Of a stretch of 64,000 bases of DNA, positions 12,150 to 23,452 are shown one piece after another. The notes beneath the pieces were generated by a model. That model ran no database searches and was not told the DNA's origin. It was given only the letters and a program-made list of their open reading frames with translations. Location of the stretch: NCBI GenBank assembly GCA_023653785.1, contig JAMKCH010011844.1:1-64000 (forward strand), given 5' to 3'. The position numbers were made by a program, and so were the translations under genes. Within the stretch, counting starts at the first letter, position 1; the number at the start of each line of letters is the position of its first letter. Origin of the DNA: Ophioderma brevispina (taxonomy: Eukaryota; Echinodermata; Ophiuroidea; Amphilepidida; Ophiodermatidae).

Positions 12150-14175
12150 TGACATAGTGTCATTGAAGTGTGAGGGTTTTCCAATGCAAAAAGTAACATC
12201 AGTGCTGGTTGGTGTAACAATCTCCATGCGATGTCTATGTCTGAGGAAACCCAAGAGGGAATCAAATCGATATAACCCGCCCAACAATACCAGGAATTTC
12301 CTTGCTACGAGCGACCACATCAACAATATGGAAGTGCGATATTATGTGAGAACAGGAACTGCAGTAGAAGCACCAGTGATGAACACAACAACAGCGAGTC
12401 CTCACGTTTGAACTTAGCTCTGTCATAGTTACATCCGTTTACAAACCACCATCAGTAGACTTCAAGCACTCAGTTCAGCCTTGGGAATTCCACAAACCTC
12501 ACTTCTTCATGGCGACTTCAACAGCCCATACTACCCAAGGGGGCTACAATGAAACAAACAAAGAGGACAAGCTGTCGAAGCATGGATAGACGGTCAAAAT
12601 CTATGTCTCCTCACGACTCTAAGCTCTCGCCATCATTTCATAGCACCATTCGAAGGAGAGGTTCCAACCCTGAACTAGTTTTGTTAATAAAAACATCTCA
12701 TAACCTGTGTAGCAAGATTGTTCTGGATCATATTCAACTAACTTAACATCGACCAATCGGTATCCAAGTCAACGCTGCAGTAAGACCAAACAAAGTGCCT
12801 TTTAAGCGTCGCTTTAACTACAGGAAAGCAGACTGTCAAGGATTCACTGATAACCTGGATCAGAACATGAAGAGGATTGCTCCAAAACCCCATAACTATG
12901 ACAAATTTGCCCAACTAGTGAACAAGATTGCCCGGAGATTCATACCCAGAGGCTGTAGGATGGAAAATATACCAGGCCTTTCAAAGGAATGTGCTAGAGA
13001 ATATCAAGAGTATATCACCATGTTTGAAGCTGATCCTTTTTCGGCTAAAGGTGAGGAAGTTTCGGAGAGGATCTCCCAGGAAAAGATCAAAACCTGGCAT
13101 ACTTTAATTGAATCCACCGATATGACCCATAACAGCAAGAAAGGAGATTTAGAGGTTTAGAAAGAGGTTTAGTGGCGACCCTGGTTTCACTCGCCCCTTC
13201 AACATGGACGAATTGGAATCCGGTATTGCTAAACTTCAACCAGGAAAAGCAGTAGGCCTTGACAACATCTCAACTGAGCAGCTAAAAAAATCTCGGCCCA
13301 GTAGCAAAGGAATGGCTTCTTGAGCTCTACAATTGCTGCCTTATCTCCCACAGGTTCCCAAAGATCTGGAGGAAAGCACATGTTATGGCACTCCTAAAGC
13401 CTGGGAAAGATCCATCCAATCCCAAGAGCTACAGACCAATATCACTCCTCAGCCATACCTACAAGCTCTTTGAACGTCTCCTGCTCAATCGTATCGCACC
13501 TGTGATAGAGGAACACCTCATACCAGAACAAGCAGGTTTCCGGCCAGGCAAATCAACAACAAGCCAAGTACTCAACCTAACTCAACACATTGAGGATGGT
13601 TTCGAGAAGGGTATGGTAACCGGAGCTGTGTTCGACGACCTATCAGCAGCGTAATCACAGATGCCTACTCCATAAGATTCTGGAAATTACCAAGGACATC
13701 CGCTTGACTGATCCGAGGATTGCTGGCAAACAGGATGTTCTTCGTTCAGTTAGGAGCGAAGAAAGAAGAGCCGATGGTGTAGGCTCAAGAATGGTCTACC
13801 ACAAGGGAGTGTGCTTGCACCTCTCCTGTTCAACATCTATACCAACGACAAACCTAGGAGTGCGGGAACCTGTCGTTTTATTATGCAGATGATCTTGGAA
13901 TTAGCGCACAAGATGCCGACTTCACAGTTCTTGAAGAGAGACTCTCCAAAGCTTTGGATGAACTCACTCATTATTATGAGGAAAACCACCTACGTGCAAA
14001 TCCATCTAAGACACAGGTGTGTGCTTTCCATCTACGCAACCGTGAAGCCAAACGTCAGCTTAAGGTTACCTGGTCTGGAACGCCCCTGGAGCACTGTGAT
14101 AACCCTGTCTACCCAGGAGTTACCTTGGACCGCACTCTCTCTTATAGACCCACATCGAGAAGACGAAGAGTAAAG
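12150..14175 (+). pseudogene. Decayed LINE with endonuclease and reverse transcriptase relics
   Basis: In shifting plus-strand frames one reads a relic endonuclease (SVYKPPSVDF near 12432, HGDFNSPYYPRG near 12510, VEAWIDGQNLCLL near 12575). An RT then follows (PGKDPSNPKSYRPISLLS near 13399, EQAGFRPGKSTTSQVL near 13528, LSAA near 13645, QGSVLAPLLFNIYTND near 13803, YADDLG near 13884). The tail reads NPSKTQVCAFHLRNREAKR and PVYPGVTLDRTLSY (to 14150). These are the standard ordered motifs of a jockey-like LINE. Motif A is broken: after LSAA the reading frame stops and the AYDTVNH-type bases are partly deleted, while NHRCLLHKI can be recovered in another frame. Multiple frameshifts make it inactive. 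Confidence 0.85.
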
Positions 14176-14189
14176 TATGGTGGTTTTTG

Positions 14190-14234
14190 GCTTTGTGTGT
14201 GTGTGTGGTTGTGTGTGTGGTTGTGTGTGGTGTG

Positions 14235-14271
<37 letters not shown>
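14190..14271 (+). repeat. (TG)n followed by a run of 35 T
   Basis: GTGTGTGG-type repeats run to about 14236, followed by an unbroken T run at 14237-14271. It may be the tail of the LINE just upstream or of an opposite-strand retroposon. The apparent poly-Phe and poly-Lys frames are translations of this run. Confidence 0.8.
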
Positions 14272-14274
<3 letters not shown>

Positions 14275-14411
14275 GTTGTTATTTTGTTGTGTTTGTGGAT
14301 GGTAGTTGCGCGCATGTGTGTTGCACATTTGGGTTGTGTGTGTGTGAATGCGAGATCTTATTTTTTTATCAGTCTGTATTTTAAAATTATTTTTAATAAT
14401 AGTCAATTGTA

Positions 14412-14774
14412 TTTAAAGGTGCAACGAGAGATTTTGAGGCACCCAAATATTGTGTCATAATAGTAATTTCATACAGATTAGACACTCAATAGACTTCTTA
14501 TCTTGCATTTGGCTATAGAAATGTCTTAAAAGAGACCAAACAGGTGATTTTGATTTGCTTATATTTCAATGTAAAACTTAGGCTGAATTTTGTATTTGCT
14601 CCTACACAAAATTAGAAAATGAAAAATTTTTGTACCAAGAAACAATTATCAGCTTAATCATTTCCGATGGGCGATATTTTTGATGGAAAGCTTTACATCA
14701 GGGCAAAAATCAGTACTTTCGATTTTTTTTTTTTTTTTTAATATGTTGAAATCCTCTTCGTGGGCACCTTTAAA
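14412..14774 (+). mobile_element. TTAAAG-ended element, family A, copy 1
   Basis: It starts TTTAAAGGTGCAACGAGAGA and ends GTGGGCACCTTTAAA, a TIR of about 11 bp. Copy 2 is at 27249-27629 (minus) and copy 3 is split around 30590-37349. Shared blocks are TTTGAGGCACCCAA, GTAATTTCATA, ATGTCTTAAAAGAG and TTTTTGTACCAA. Confidence 0.85.
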
Positions 14775-14782
14775 CACATGTA

Positions 14783-15861
14783 CGGGCTGTCCCAAAAAAT
14801 GGTAACACTCTGGGCAAAGGCATTTTTGTTAGAAACTAAAGTATGCATGGATCTTTGTTTGGTATGCTTTTAAAGCCAAATAAATAAGCTTTTATTTGTC
14901 ATTTATTTCATTCCAATCCGATATGTAGAACAAAAGATATGCTTCGTCAAAAAAGAGTGCAAAATCGGATTGGTCCAATTTGCATTGGTTACATTTGTAA
15001 GATTGCGGGAAACATGATCTTGTATGTACTCCAAATTGGAAGTTATTGATTGACTATTGAACCAACAGAAGGCATTGATAATCCCTTTTGAGCTTCATTA
15101 TTGTCAATAAAGTGTGAACATTGTCTTTATGATCATCAATACTTTGGTGTGTGTTTTTCAAATGTTAATCAGTGAGTTCACTTTCATCATGTTCATTAGA
15201 AGACTTAGCCTTATCAAATCTCTCAAAATTACACAGAATGCTAAAACCAAACATCAGACGCTTTCATATAGTGAATTCCCAAGGAAACCTATGATTTTGT
15301 AGACATGATAAACATCAAAAAACATGCAAACAAATAAAAAGAAAAACCTCTGATAGTAGGTCTACATGAATAGTGAAGCAGGCGAAATTGGAAAGACACC
15401 TGTAGCAGGCCAAACTGACCCATAACGAACCAGAATGACAAACACTCAAGCCAACATCTCTCTTGTTAAAAGAGCTGTTGTGGATATGGTAGATCCAACG
15501 GTGAGCGCTTGGTAAAACACGGTGACAGGAATTTAGAAGTCGTCCTTCAAAAGAATAAAACAGCAAGATCCATTCTTTTCCTTTTAAGATGGAAAGAAGG
15601 TGTGCTCTGAAGTTTCAAGAGTGTATTATGTTGCGTCATGCATTTCAAATGCTTGATAGGCAGAAAAGAAATCGGACCAAGTAATTTGCACTCATTTAAT
15701 GAGCTATCTTTTGTTCTTACACATCGGATGGAATGATGAAATAAATGCCAAATTAAAAGCTTATTTATTAGCTTTAAAGTAGTACAAAACAAAGACCCAT
15801 TAGTACTTTCTTTTTATCAAAATTGCCTTCTCCAGAGTGTTAACATTTTTTGGGAACAGCG
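14783..15861. mobile_element. Mariner-like element with TIRs of about 195 bp
   Basis: The left arm (14783 to about 14977) starts CGGGCTGTCCCAAAAAATGG. The right arm (about 15668-15861) is its diverged complement, ending CATTTTTTGGGAACAGCG. TA flanks both ends (14781-14782, 15862-15863). The middle 690 bp holds no transposase, only chance frames. Same design as the elements at 739, 23453 and 50544 but different sequence. Confidence 0.8.
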
Positions 15862-18239
15862 TATTTCGCGTTTTCGTGCTTTGTAGTTTGCCATCTTGCC
15901 AGGGGGATGATGCAGTTTACTTGCAGTATTTTTTTTAAATTAACCTGTACTAATATAAATATCATCTGGAGTTCTGTATTGCTCATAGTGGTAAAACTGG
16001 TGGGTACAGGGTGGTGGTAGGAGGACAAGAGGTACTTAACACCTTTGTGGCCAAGTGGGTCACATCTTACCCAGAGGGGAACAGAGTTAGGCTAGCGGGC
16101 AAGATCTTAGCGTTCAATAACGGTGACGCACCCCTAACAAATTATGTCTACAAAATTTATCAAATCGTTCTACGCGTGTTCTCTTCTAGTATGTGCACAT
16201 TTCATGTAAAGAATTTTAAATGTCATTTCCCTTTTTCCCCTAAGATCGGGACCAGAGTGTATTACCAGTTTCCATTGACTCAGCAAATAATGGTGTTATT
16301 GATAAGTAAATCCGCCGTTATGAATAGGATGAATAGGATAACAGACTTCAGATTTTCTGGGACTGCAAAACCATTGTTATTGTCCATGACGTTAAAAAGC
16401 TTTTGAATTGTTTTCACCGCTCGATTTAGATTGAGCAACAGCCTCATTCACGAAGAAAATAAAACTTAAACTTATGCTGGGAGTTTAATAACTTTGATCG
16501 TATATTTCATCATTTATTCAAAAAGGAAACGAAGATGAGCAAAATTCATGAAAGAAGTTTGATTGGCAAGCTATGACCTAACATCTTGGTTCAGAACCAA
16601 CACCCATAACTTAATCATATTAATATTGGACCTCTTTTCTGTTCAATTAAAAGTTTGTTCGGCACCGGTTTACCTGCATTTCATATAGGTGAATGATTTT
16701 CGATTTCTGCTATGAAAGCAATAAATTGCATAGAAATGGGGTTACGCGGCAATTTACGGGTTTGGTTCTGCAGAAAGATGTTAGGTCACAGTTTGCCAAA
16801 CAATTTTTTTCTCATGAGCTTTGTTCACCTTCGTTTCCCTTTCGAATAAAGGATGAAATATAGGGTCAAAGAAAACTGAACACACAGTAGAACCTCTAAC
16901 TTTATTTATTCGTGAAAAGCTGTGAAAGAGGACAGGTAATTTGTGTTCACGTCATGAAAAAAAGCTTAATCTAAATCGGGGTGATGGTATAACACCTGTA
17001 ATCTTTTCAGTTGCATGGATGATAATAATAGCTCTGCAGTTCCGGATGAAAAAGGAATCTGTGAAGCGTTTGGTCTTCTACATACCGAGCGGATTTATTT
17101 ATCAATAGCCCCCATTATTTGCTGCAGTCAATGAATCATGGTGTACATTCCATAGTCACTGATATTCAGGACATAAATTTAGATGACATTTAATTCATTT
17201 TCTCGAGAATGTGCACATACTAGAAGTGAGAACACACGTAGAACTGATTTCTATAATTTTAGGAAAATTATTTCGGAAGAATTATGTACTTGTCAGGGGT
17301 GCGCCACCTTGGTCCTTATCCGAGCATCTTTTTCGCTTTGGCCTTGTAGTCTAAGTATATATTTCTGATATCTCTTTTGGGCATTTGGGATCTAAGCTGG
17401 CAGATAATACCACATAATCTAAGTCCTTTGAAAAGTCACTGCAAATAATGATTTATAGATCGATTGACTGCCCAGGAATTTGCTTCTCTCTGCTAAATCA
17501 TTGTTAGCCGCAGTTTACAAAGGGCGAGTGTTATGCAACATTCAACCATGGACTATGGTATTAACTGTCTACCTAGATGCAGATACATGTGTGTATATAC
17601 ACTGTGGCTGACTGAATTGTTAAATCTGATAAGATTTGTTGCAGATGCTTTGAGGATAGGATCTCTACCATATATGAAAGTTTTGAGCTAAGTCTTCCAT
17701 ACTTGTGACACTGCATGGTAACCTTCACTGGACATCTAGTGTTTGAAATTTTGGATCATTAAGGGTTCTATAATGGACTCCATTTGTTCAGTGATGTCGG
17801 TACTATAAAACAACGTAAGCCCGATATTGGCCCAATGTTGCGAAATTGGGGGTGTGGTCTTGATGACCTCTCATTTTTTCTTGCTAAATTTTTAAACTTC
17901 TCCTGTGGCGCTACATTTAAGTTTTCTTATTTAGTGGATGGAATTAATTGCATTTTTGCCGGACATATTGCGGCTTCAAATGTTCAAATGGGAAGCATTC
18001 ATGCACAAGTCACAATGTTCACCCGATGACACCATAGAATAATATCTTGTCAGGAGTAGATTTCGTCTTACTGTTACTGTTCAAACTTGTTTCACTTCAA
18101 AATCATGCAAGCTAAACATTCTGTATATTCCTCAATTGTATTATGGAAGAATAAATTCCTTTAGTAGGAGACAGAATATAACCTACCACTAGAAGATTTT
18201 GATAATAATTTGAACAATTTTGAACGAAGCATTACTAAT
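15862..18239. other. Intergenic stretch with one unexplained 131-codon frame
   Basis: No family is recognised. An open frame on the plus strand (16011-16406, ATG start) lacks domain signatures, and I do not call it a gene. The block ATACTGCAAGTAAACTGCAT (minus, 15900-15931) recurs near 20497 on the plus strand, so part of this stretch is dispersed repeat. Confidence 0.4.
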
Positions 18240-18455
18240 TGTTGACCCGACACTGGCCCAACTATAAGCCAACGTTGGCACAACCCATTTCTGATGTCAG
18301 ATCAATGTTATGTTAACGTTAAATTTTGTACGTTGGAGCAACGCTGGCCCGCTGGCCAAAATAACGTTTGTCAGACATCTTTTTGATATGTTGGTCCAAT
18401 GTCTGTGACCACGTTGCACCAACATTGGCCCAACATAGTCTTGCTATCTGGGTAC
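18240..18455. repeat. CCAACGTTGG-type interspersed low-complexity repeat
   Basis: Variants of TTGGCCCAAC, CCAACGTTGG and AACGTTGGAGCAACG recur irregularly over about 200 bp. A further fragment is at 17817-17846. It resembles degenerate self-complementary repeats of animal genomes; no coding role is seen. Confidence 0.55.
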
Positions 18456-18634
18456 AGACATTGAATCAAGAATGAAATCTAGACATTTTACCCAACTTGA
18501 AAAGGACATCGCCGGATAAGGAGAGAAGGAGGCCCTCTCTAATCACCAGGGCAGTTAACCCTTGCCCTCCCCTGCCAGCCCCCCCAATGAACTGACCTTT
18601 TGTACAATGTCTATGAAGAAGGACCCAAATTTGA

Positions 18635-18755
18635 GGTGCGAGGGGAAAGGGAGGATGCAATCGATATGCGCATTACACCGATTGTGGAAGGATTTAGTGG
18701 TGTGGGCCCTAAATAGTTTGGGAGACGGGCTGCAAGTTTTTGCTGCAAATGAATA
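18635..18755 (+). repeat. Dispersed repeat, unoccupied copy
   Basis: This about 120-bp block (GGGAGGATGCAATCGATATG onward to TTGCTGCAAATG) recurs at 19107-19475, where it is interrupted by a transposon. Here the target ATGCGCAT (18666-18673) is present once, so it is the empty counterpart. Confidence 0.85.
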
Positions 18756-19106
18756 AGACCATGTTCCCCAGTGATACCTTAGATGTCTGTATCATCAACA
18801 GTGAAAGAGCTGGTAAGAGCTTGTTTCATATTTTGTAAAGAGATGCATAAGGTATGTAAACAAATAGTATCTGGTGAATATGCAAGCTATTTAGAGACGT
18901 GTGTTGTGGTTTTAACAAGATTTAAGCCAGTGTGGCAGGAGATATGGTCCTCCGGACTCATAGTCCACCTACAACGGTGAAGAATAGGGCACTCAATTTA
19001 GTTGACTCTTCACGCAACATTATTTTCACGCTTAATTCCGTTGTCTACGGAGCCCGGATATGGCTCCGGGCGGGCGAATCATATCTCCTTTGGCTGGGGG
19101 GGGGGG

Positions 19107-19475
19107 GGGAGGGGAGTTGCAATCGATATGTGCATATCGAGTGCTTGGAGCACAGATGTCTTAAGTGCATTTTTTGGAGATTGGGAAAAACAAGACTTAA
19201 ACTTTGGCTAAGTGAGAAAAATCAGGTTTGCACCCATAGTGTTCAAGCCATTTTAACCATTCAAATGTGTTATAATCACTTAGTTCATGTATGCACTAAA
19301 TAGAGAATATCACATACTATCATAATAGGCAAAAAACTGAAAATCCCCCAAAATGCACTTAAGACATCTGTGCTCCAAGCACTCGATATGTGCATTACAC
19401 CGATTGTGGAAAGATTTATAGTGGTGTGGGCCCAAAATAGTTTGGGAGACGAGCTGCAAGTTCTTGCCGCGAATG
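19107..19475 (+). repeat. Dispersed repeat, copy interrupted by a transposon
   Basis: The left part ends CAATCGATATGTGCAT (19135). The right part resumes ATGTGCATTACACCGATTGT (19388) and runs to TTGCCGCGAATG. The intervening 252 bp is the inserted element. A run of G (about 19096-19109) precedes the copy. Confidence 0.85.
19136..19387. mobile_element. Foldback-like element with 8-bp target duplication
   Basis: The 5' arm ATCGAGTGCTTGGAGCACAG continues through ATGTCTTAAGTGCATTTT. It is matched by its complement at the 3' end (CTGTGCTCCAAGCACTCGAT, ending 19387), an arm of about 45 bp. ATGTGCAT is duplicated exactly (19128-19135 and 19388-19395). The 8-bp duplication suits hAT or a related superfamily. 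The interior is about 150 bp and non-coding. Confidence 0.9.
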
Positions 19476-19489
19476 ATTGTGACAATTAG

Positions 19490-19885
19490 GCCCGTATTCT
19501 CAAACGATGTTCAACGCTAATCACTGGTTAAATCGCAATTTAAATGCCCGCTAAAATAAACGCAATTCTCAAGGCATGGTTAACTTTAAACGCTGTTTAA
19601 ATTTTAGCCAAACATCGTTAAATATGTCTAAAACGTTGTTAAACTTAGACTTGGTCCGGGGGTAGTTTAAGGCGTGTTCATGTATACCTCGTATGTAATG
19701 GCGTACGCGATTGGTCAATACGCGTCATGTGACCGAGGGCTTGCCTGAGGGCATAAACAACGTTCATACCCAAAATACTATGAATGAACCCTCTTCATGT
19801 ATACCGTACTTTTACTAACTATTACTTACAAAATTACATCATTACATATCAAATTCAGTCTGAAATTGCATGATTTTTGACCACT
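19490..19885. other. Intergenic stretch starting GGCCCGTATTCTCAAACG
   Basis: AACG/TTAAAC motifs recur loosely between 19500 and 19660, which suggests an old repeat, but no boundaries could be set. No gene is seen. Confidence 0.35.
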
Positions 19886-20178
19886 AATGAGGGCACATGT
19901 GGTCCAGTGGATAAAGCGCCCGACTCGCACGCCAAAGGTTGTGAGTCCGAGCCCCGCTGTGGCCAATATGTTTCGCCCTTGAGTAAGGTGCTTTACCTCA
20001 ATTACTCCTCCCTACCCAGGTGTATAAATGGTTACCGGCATTATTCAATGTCGGGAAGGTAACAGACTCGCTGTAGAGGAGGTGTATAGCGAGCCCCCTA
20101 CAGCAACATTATATGGTGGAGTCTTGCCCAATCGCTTCTAAAGAGAGATGGGCACTCCGTTCCCTTTACCTTTACTTT
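19886..20178 (+). mobile_element. tRNA-derived SINE
   Basis: TGGTCCAGTGG (A-box-like) at about 19901 and GTGAGTCCGAGCCCC (B-box-like) near 19940 lie at tRNA spacing in a tRNA-shaped head, GTGGTCCAGTGGATAAAGCG onward. A core with GTGTATAAATGGTTACCGGC and GTCGGGAAGGTAACAG follows, and the tail is TTCCCTTTACCTTTAC then T. Such elements are transcribed by RNA polymerase III and moved by a partner LINE. The head is not an intact tRNA gene: its acceptor stem does not pair. I could not fix a target duplication. Confidence 0.8.
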
Positions 20179-20745
20179 TTTTACCACTTTCGGCGTTCGT
20201 CACGGCAGCCATGCAAGCTTTTGATAAGCAGATTTGATAAGTTTTTAATTCTCACATATCGCAAGCACGACTTCTTTTGCCGTAAAATTTAGAGTTGTCC
20301 CAATTTAGGGAGAATATCAATTGGAACCAGGTGAACACTTGTTGTTATACATACTCTTTACTCTCAGTGAGGTAAAGGCACCTGGATTTGATTCCATCAT
20401 CTCAGAAGAAGTTAAAAGTAACTGGACAATCAGGAGCACTTCATTATCTACGCAATAGAAACTGAAATTTTCCCAGTTAGATTGGGGAAGAGCATACTGC
20501 AAGTAAAATTGCATCATCCCCCTGGCAAGATGGCAGTCTGGAACATGACTCAGATGACCTTTGACCTTGGTCCATGACCTTTTCCATCATCCACATATGA
20601 AGGAACCCCTATTGCACCTTAACCCCTAGTCTGGTTTAAATCGGACTTAAACTTTTTGAAGGAGACGCAAAAAATGAAAACCTAACCAAACTGGAACACA
20701 CACACATACTTATTTACAGACATAGGCACCCTCGCAATATCCCCC
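20179..20745. other. Intergenic stretch
   Basis: It contains a second copy (about 20494-20533) of the block seen inverted at 15892-15931 (GCATCATCCCCCTGGCAAGA). Otherwise nothing recognisable. Confidence 0.4.
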
Positions 20746-20749
20746 TCTG

Positions 20750-21400
20750 CTTTTCAAGCCAGGGGATAAAAAGGAGGATAAAATGGACTATGGAAACTAC
20801 AGAGGCCTTACCCCATTGTCCCATGCTGGAAAAATAATGGCCATGTACCGTAATTCTACGGAGAAAATCCTCCAAAGAACAGAAGTCCTCTCAGAATTAC
20901 AGGCCGATTTAGACCTGGGAGGGCTGTATCTATCAAATTAATCTTCACCTTCAGACAAATAGCTGAAAAATACCCGGAAAAAGGGAAAAAAGAATATCTA
21001 CTGCTGATGCTGCTACATTGACATTCAGAAAGCTTTTGACTCAGTTTGGTAGAGGGGAAGGCAATGACTTTCTTTGGTTACCCAAGAAAGGTGATGAGAC
21101 TGATCAGAGAGTGTGGTTGGACAGAGCTCTCACAGAATAGTTAGAGATTTGAATAAGAAAAGGATGTGTGATCTTTCCACAACTTTTCAAATGCCTTCTG
21201 GAGCTTATCATGCTCATGGCTTTAGATGATACCCAAATAGAAGTCACCATTCAAGCAACCTGTGTAAACAACTTACGATTTGCAGGTGATATCTAGTAAA
21301 TCGCATCCCCTCTAAAGGAAGGGTATTAGCACACTTTGGTTTCCCAAGTCCAACTAAACCATAAGAAGAGTGAGTTCTAATTTTAATCAATAGATCATAT
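20750..21400 (+). pseudogene. Heavily decayed LINE reverse transcriptase
   Basis: No long frame survives, but plus-strand pieces line up with an RT. They are MDYGNYRGLTPLSHAGKIMA (near 20802), RTEVLSELQADLDLG (near 20877), CYIDIQKAFDSVW (near 21011, motif A), RKGCVIFPQLF (near 21153, motif B), LELIMLMALDDTQIEVTIQ (near 21201) and NNLRFAGDI (near 21273). The last is where FADD should be, so the first catalytic Asp of the box has become Gly. Stops and frameshifts are dense. Probably the oldest LINE in the window. Confidence 0.75.
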
Positions 21401-23036
21401 ACAGATAAATCCAGAAATAAGAACCAAATTAAATCTCAGCAAGTGGCCCTGCCAAGAATAGAACCAGGGACCTCCAGCACCAAAGGCTAATTCCCTTGTC
21501 TTAGAAACATATGGCAAAAAATATAGATGGGGATCATAACTGCTTCTGATTTGCTCCTAGATCTAAGACCACATAACAAAACCTGCATTGAAAATTCCAA
21601 TATGTAATAACATTCCAGTTTAATTATATGAGTATTTTTGGTTCCCAAAAGGCCATTGTGATTGTCCACTCTAGTTTAATAATAAAATATATATGGCATA
21701 TTACTTTGAGATGTTTGTTAATTAGGTGGTCAGCAAATCTCACCTTTTTGTAAAAAATCAGGGTGCTCTTCTCTGTTCTCAGCAAATCTCTCTATGTCCA
21801 TATAAGTGCATACATTGGGTCCTCCTATACCATTAATTTTTGTTTGTCTCAGAAACATGGCAAAAAGATATGTGCTATGCTTTTTTTACTATGTACAATT
21901 TCTTTGTTGTCATTTTCCCCCTTTTTGGGAGGGGGCACATTCAAGCCGAAGTTAGATGACAATTAAAAAGGTCCAAAATGGACTGGCTGACATGTGGCAA
22001 AATCTGATTTCAAATAGCTGTGTGCAGAATTCTGAAGAACCACCTTTCTTTTTTTATTGTTTGTATTACTTGTTTACTCATGACTACAAAGTATTCCAGG
22101 GAGACATGCATATAAAATAAGAATAAATTATTTTATTTGTGACACTTACATTGTACAAAAATTGTTTTTGTTTACATTGCAGAAAACTAGTCTCTGCTTA
22201 ATTCACCACCAGGGTGACTTCTTTTGTGCATATTTAGAAGATTGCACTAATGTCCAGGTAGTCATGACTGCTGATAGATATTGGTGGGCAAAATAGTGCA
22301 TCTTTAAAAAGAAAAAAATATGGAGTTAATATGACCATTTGTTTAAGACATGCATACACACACTTAATAAAGAATACAAGAACTTGTGCAAATCGTATAG
22401 TGAAATTTGGCTTTATATTGGTGACATTTGTTGGTTCATTAATCCATCAGTCTGTCCATTTGTCAATAGTTTGGTTAATCTTTGCTTCTAGCCCTAATTC
22501 TCTGAACCCCTAAGATGCATTTTGAGGGAATTACTTACACATGGTCATTATTGGCTGGAAGCTTAACATAGTTGGTCTGGCCAGAAGTAAGGAGTAATGT
22601 CATGCCAGTTAAACTGGTACACTGTGATTGGGTTAATAGCAAACACCCAAAGTTGGTGTGTGTGTTTGCAAAATAGCTCAGTGAAAGTTTTGGCATCACT
22701 CAATACCTGTGGCTGTGTCTCTGGGGTGGGCTTGCAAAAGAGGTCCAAGCTCCAGTAAGTGAATGCAGTATTACTTGTTCTGGTAAACCTCTGTATTTAA
22801 TTCCATTTCTGTAAAACTAAGAGGTATTTTCATGAAACTCACACTTATGCATCAGCTGTGATCAGTGTCTATAGAGGGCCAATTGATTTGAGATTGATCG
22901 TCAATGTAATATACCAATAGAAAGATGATCCTCTAAGCTACCCTGTGTTACCAAATTTATAGGCAGTGGTTGTTAAAAAATCCAAGGGGTGGTAACCCTC
23001 CTCCCCCTTTGAGTGTTTTGTTAAGGCAGATGAGGG
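21401..23036. other. Intergenic stretch
   Basis: No gene. Minus-strand GTCCCTGGTTCTATTCTTGG (near 21452-21471) looks like a tRNA B box, but I see no matching A box. The other short frames are chance. Confidence 0.35.
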
Positions 23037-23317
23037 TTAAAGACTGACTCAGATTTCCCAAGGATGGCACCCTCAATCTTTTAACAAATCATATTTTTTG
23101 CTTATACATAATACTTGTCCACATACTAATCAGTGTGAAATAGCTAAGCTCAAATCAAAGTCCTTCATGTAGAAAATCACAACTTTGTAATGAAGTTTGG
23201 GATCCAGAATTTGTGTTATACACAATATCCTATGGGACATTATACACATAAATGCTTACTACTTCAAAATTAAAATTCTGTTTCTTCTCAAACTTTGGAA
23301 TAGTTGACTATTTCTAA
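23037..23317 (+). mobile_element. Family C element, copy 2, right end lost
   Basis: It starts GTTAAAGACTGACTCAG and follows copy 1 (4515-4869) for about 280 bp, including CTATGGGACAT and CTTCTCAAACTTTGGAAT. The CTGAGTCAACTTTAA end is absent, and it runs straight into a family B element. Confidence 0.75.
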
Positions 23318-23450
23318 TTAAAGGTGTGTGTTCCGATCATCCCCCATGATTTACCAGGAAGTAGTATCGATTTTGACATTAGATGAAAGGCCATATTTTT
23401 CTTGTTGTCATCCTGAAATTTAAGCCCTCAAATCCATTTCATTCCCAAGA
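23318..23450 (-). mobile_element. Family B element, copy 3, truncated
   Basis: TTAAAGGTGTGTGTTCCGAT is the family B end read from the minus strand, followed by CAGGAAGTAGTAT and AATCCATTTCATTCCCAAGA. It stops exactly at the TA where the next element begins, so that element broke it. Confidence 0.75.
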
Positions 23451-23452
23451 TA

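Noticed and set aside
16011..16406. 131-codon open frame as a gene
   Set aside because: No domain, splice sites or neighbouring exons; length is within chance expectation for this much sequence.
19886..19965. Functional tRNA gene
   Set aside because: The A- and B-box-like parts are present but the acceptor stem does not pair, and the unit continues into a SINE core and tail.
21440..21500. tRNA B-box-like sequence on the minus strand
   Set aside because: No A box at proper distance and no cloverleaf; at most a SINE scrap.
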